Positions 59,920 through 61,000 of a stretch of 61,000 nt of DNA are shown here, in pieces. A program made the translations under genes and the position numbers. The notes beneath the pieces are model-generated. The model was not told where the DNA came from. It made no database searches and saw only the letters and a list, made by a program, of their open reading frames with translations. The first letter of the stretch is position 1; each line of letters begins with the position of its first letter. The DNA comes from Glandiceps talaboti (lineage: Eukaryota > Hemichordata > Enteropneusta > Spengelidae), in assembly GCF_964340395.1 (NCBI RefSeq), contig NC_135554.1, positions 19,279,592-19,340,591 of the forward strand, read 5' to 3'.

Positions 59920-60735
59920 TATTTTAGAACAAAATCTTCTGTGATATTATCTATTTAAGGACAAAGTATTACATTATTATCTATTTTTTAAATTTGCAAC
60001 AAAATATTTGTGTTATTATCTAGTTTAAATTTTTTAAAAATATATATATACAAAATGTATATATATAGTTCAGCACTGCTTTCCCACTCTGTGCTCAAAG
60101 CACTTTACAATTAATACCCCTGGCTCGGATCTATAGCAGCACAACAGCCCTTTATACTTCCCTCAACCTCAAATCCCTGGGGAGCATACAATCCATTGCA
60201 GCCTTTAATAAAGCAATCACATTGCAAACTCTATCCTATCAGGTCCCCAATTATACAGCTGGGTTGACTAAGGCACAGTCATGGTTCAAATCTTGCCCAA
60301 GGACTTTAGCCACTCAGAAACAAAAGGCATCGATGGGACTCGAACCTGGAACCTGCAGATTCCAAACGCCGGCCACTCTAACCATTCGCCCATAAAATAT
60401 ATAAATATATAAATATCTATTTTAGAACAAAATATTACATAATCTATTTTAGGACTAAATATTTGCATTATTGTCTGTTTTAGAATAAAATATTGCAGTA
60501 TCTATTATAGGACAAAATATTTGCATATATTATCTATTTGCAATTTTATCTATTCAGGATAAAATATTTGCTTATGTATTTTAGGACAAAATATTTGCAT
60601 TATTAAAAAAACATTTGGTAATATTATCTAATTTTGAAGCATTATTAACTATTTAAGAACAACATATTTATGTAATTACCTATTTTAGGGCAAAATATTT
60701 CCATTATTAGCTATTTAAGAACAAAATATTTGTGG
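59920..60735. repeat. ~27-30-bp AT-rich minisatellite split by a SINE
   Basis: The degenerate unit TATTTTAGGACAAAATATTTG plus CATTATTATC occurs on both sides (59920-60030 and 60410-60735) of the SINE at 60060-60393. Confidence 0.8.
60060..60393 (-). mobile_element. tRNA-derived SINE
   Basis: Read on the minus strand, a tRNA-like head (60326-60391) carries an A-box (TGGTTAGAGTGG) and a perfect B-box (GGTTCGAGTCC). It is followed by a body with AAAGTCCTTGGGCAAGAT, and a 3' part with TAAAGTGCTTTGAGCACAGA and a short AT tail. This is the layout of widespread metazoan tRNA-head SINEs with a central conserved domain. The sub-family cannot be named without a library. Confidence 0.85.
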
Positions 60736-61000
60736 CAAGAAACCAGGGGCATACGGGCAGGGACGAAATGTGTTTTGTTGTACTCCATCTAGGTCAGAGG
60801 TTATGAGTGTTTGCACAACTTTTAAGGGGTTTAGACTGGAGTATAGAATTGCAAGGTCAAAGTGTATTACAGTGGCAAATTCCCATTGATTGTTTTCAAA
60901 GGAACTTAAATGCTTTGAGGGCAACCTGAGGGTAAGGCCAAGTTCCAGTTCACAAGAGTTGTCAAAATAGTTTTCATAACCTTGATGTATTGGATTGTTA

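Noticed and set aside
60326-60391. Stand-alone tRNA gene
   Set aside because: A- and B-boxes are good, but acceptor-stem pairing is absent and the sequence continues into a SINE body.

Overview
The window is AT-rich animal nuclear DNA from a non-vertebrate metazoan. Split genes have canonical GT-AG introns, introns are long and packed with simple repeats and minisatellites, and there is a tRNA-derived SINE. The two recognisable genes are RNF220 and a MuSK-type receptor tyrosine kinase, so an invertebrate deuterostome or a lophotrochozoan fits. The species cannot be named from sequence alone. I see no bacterial, viral, rRNA or CRISPR content.

Region 1-25.4 kb. This is the 5' part of an RNF220 orthologue on the minus strand (E3 ubiquitin ligase). 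The first coding exon (22920-23529, with 5'UTR to 23578) and the second (379-496) are separated by a 22.4-kb intron. The remaining exons, including the RING, lie beyond position 1. The intron holds many degenerate tandem arrays, a probable LINE 3' tail, microsatellites and a possible MITE. A CpG-richer stretch around 24.2-25.4 kb looks like the promoter region and carries an unidentified open frame on the minus strand (24850-25350).

Region 25.4-41.4 kb. I recognise no gene here. The main item is a composite repeat element (about 31.6-32.97 kb): six 114-bp units, three 147-bp units, a CA/CAGA microsatellite, and a terminal hairpin followed by CTAA. This resembles pearl/HINE-type Helitron-like elements.

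Region 41.4-56.2 kb. This is a complete, phase-consistent MuSK-like receptor tyrosine kinase gene on the minus strand. It has ten coding exons, including a 10-nt and a 24-nt exon, and encodes about 806 residues: signal peptide, Thr/Pro/Asn-rich segment, two Ig domains, a ten-cysteine Frizzled domain, short stalk, TM and kinase. Compared with vertebrate MuSK, the first Ig domain is absent, the juxtamembrane NPxY tyrosine is Phe (NPMF), and the activation-loop tyrosines are rearranged. The receptor is predicted to lack the known agrin/LRP4 and Dok-7 interfaces. Its introns carry a near-perfect ~360-bp palindrome, a miRNA-like hairpin, a 22-bp minisatellite and a large microsatellite cluster 52 bp from an exon.

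Region 56.2-61 kb. This is the upstream flank of the MuSK gene: promoter candidate, a ~1-kb compound microsatellite (57.26-58.25 kb), and a SINE inserted into an AT-rich minisatellite near the right end.
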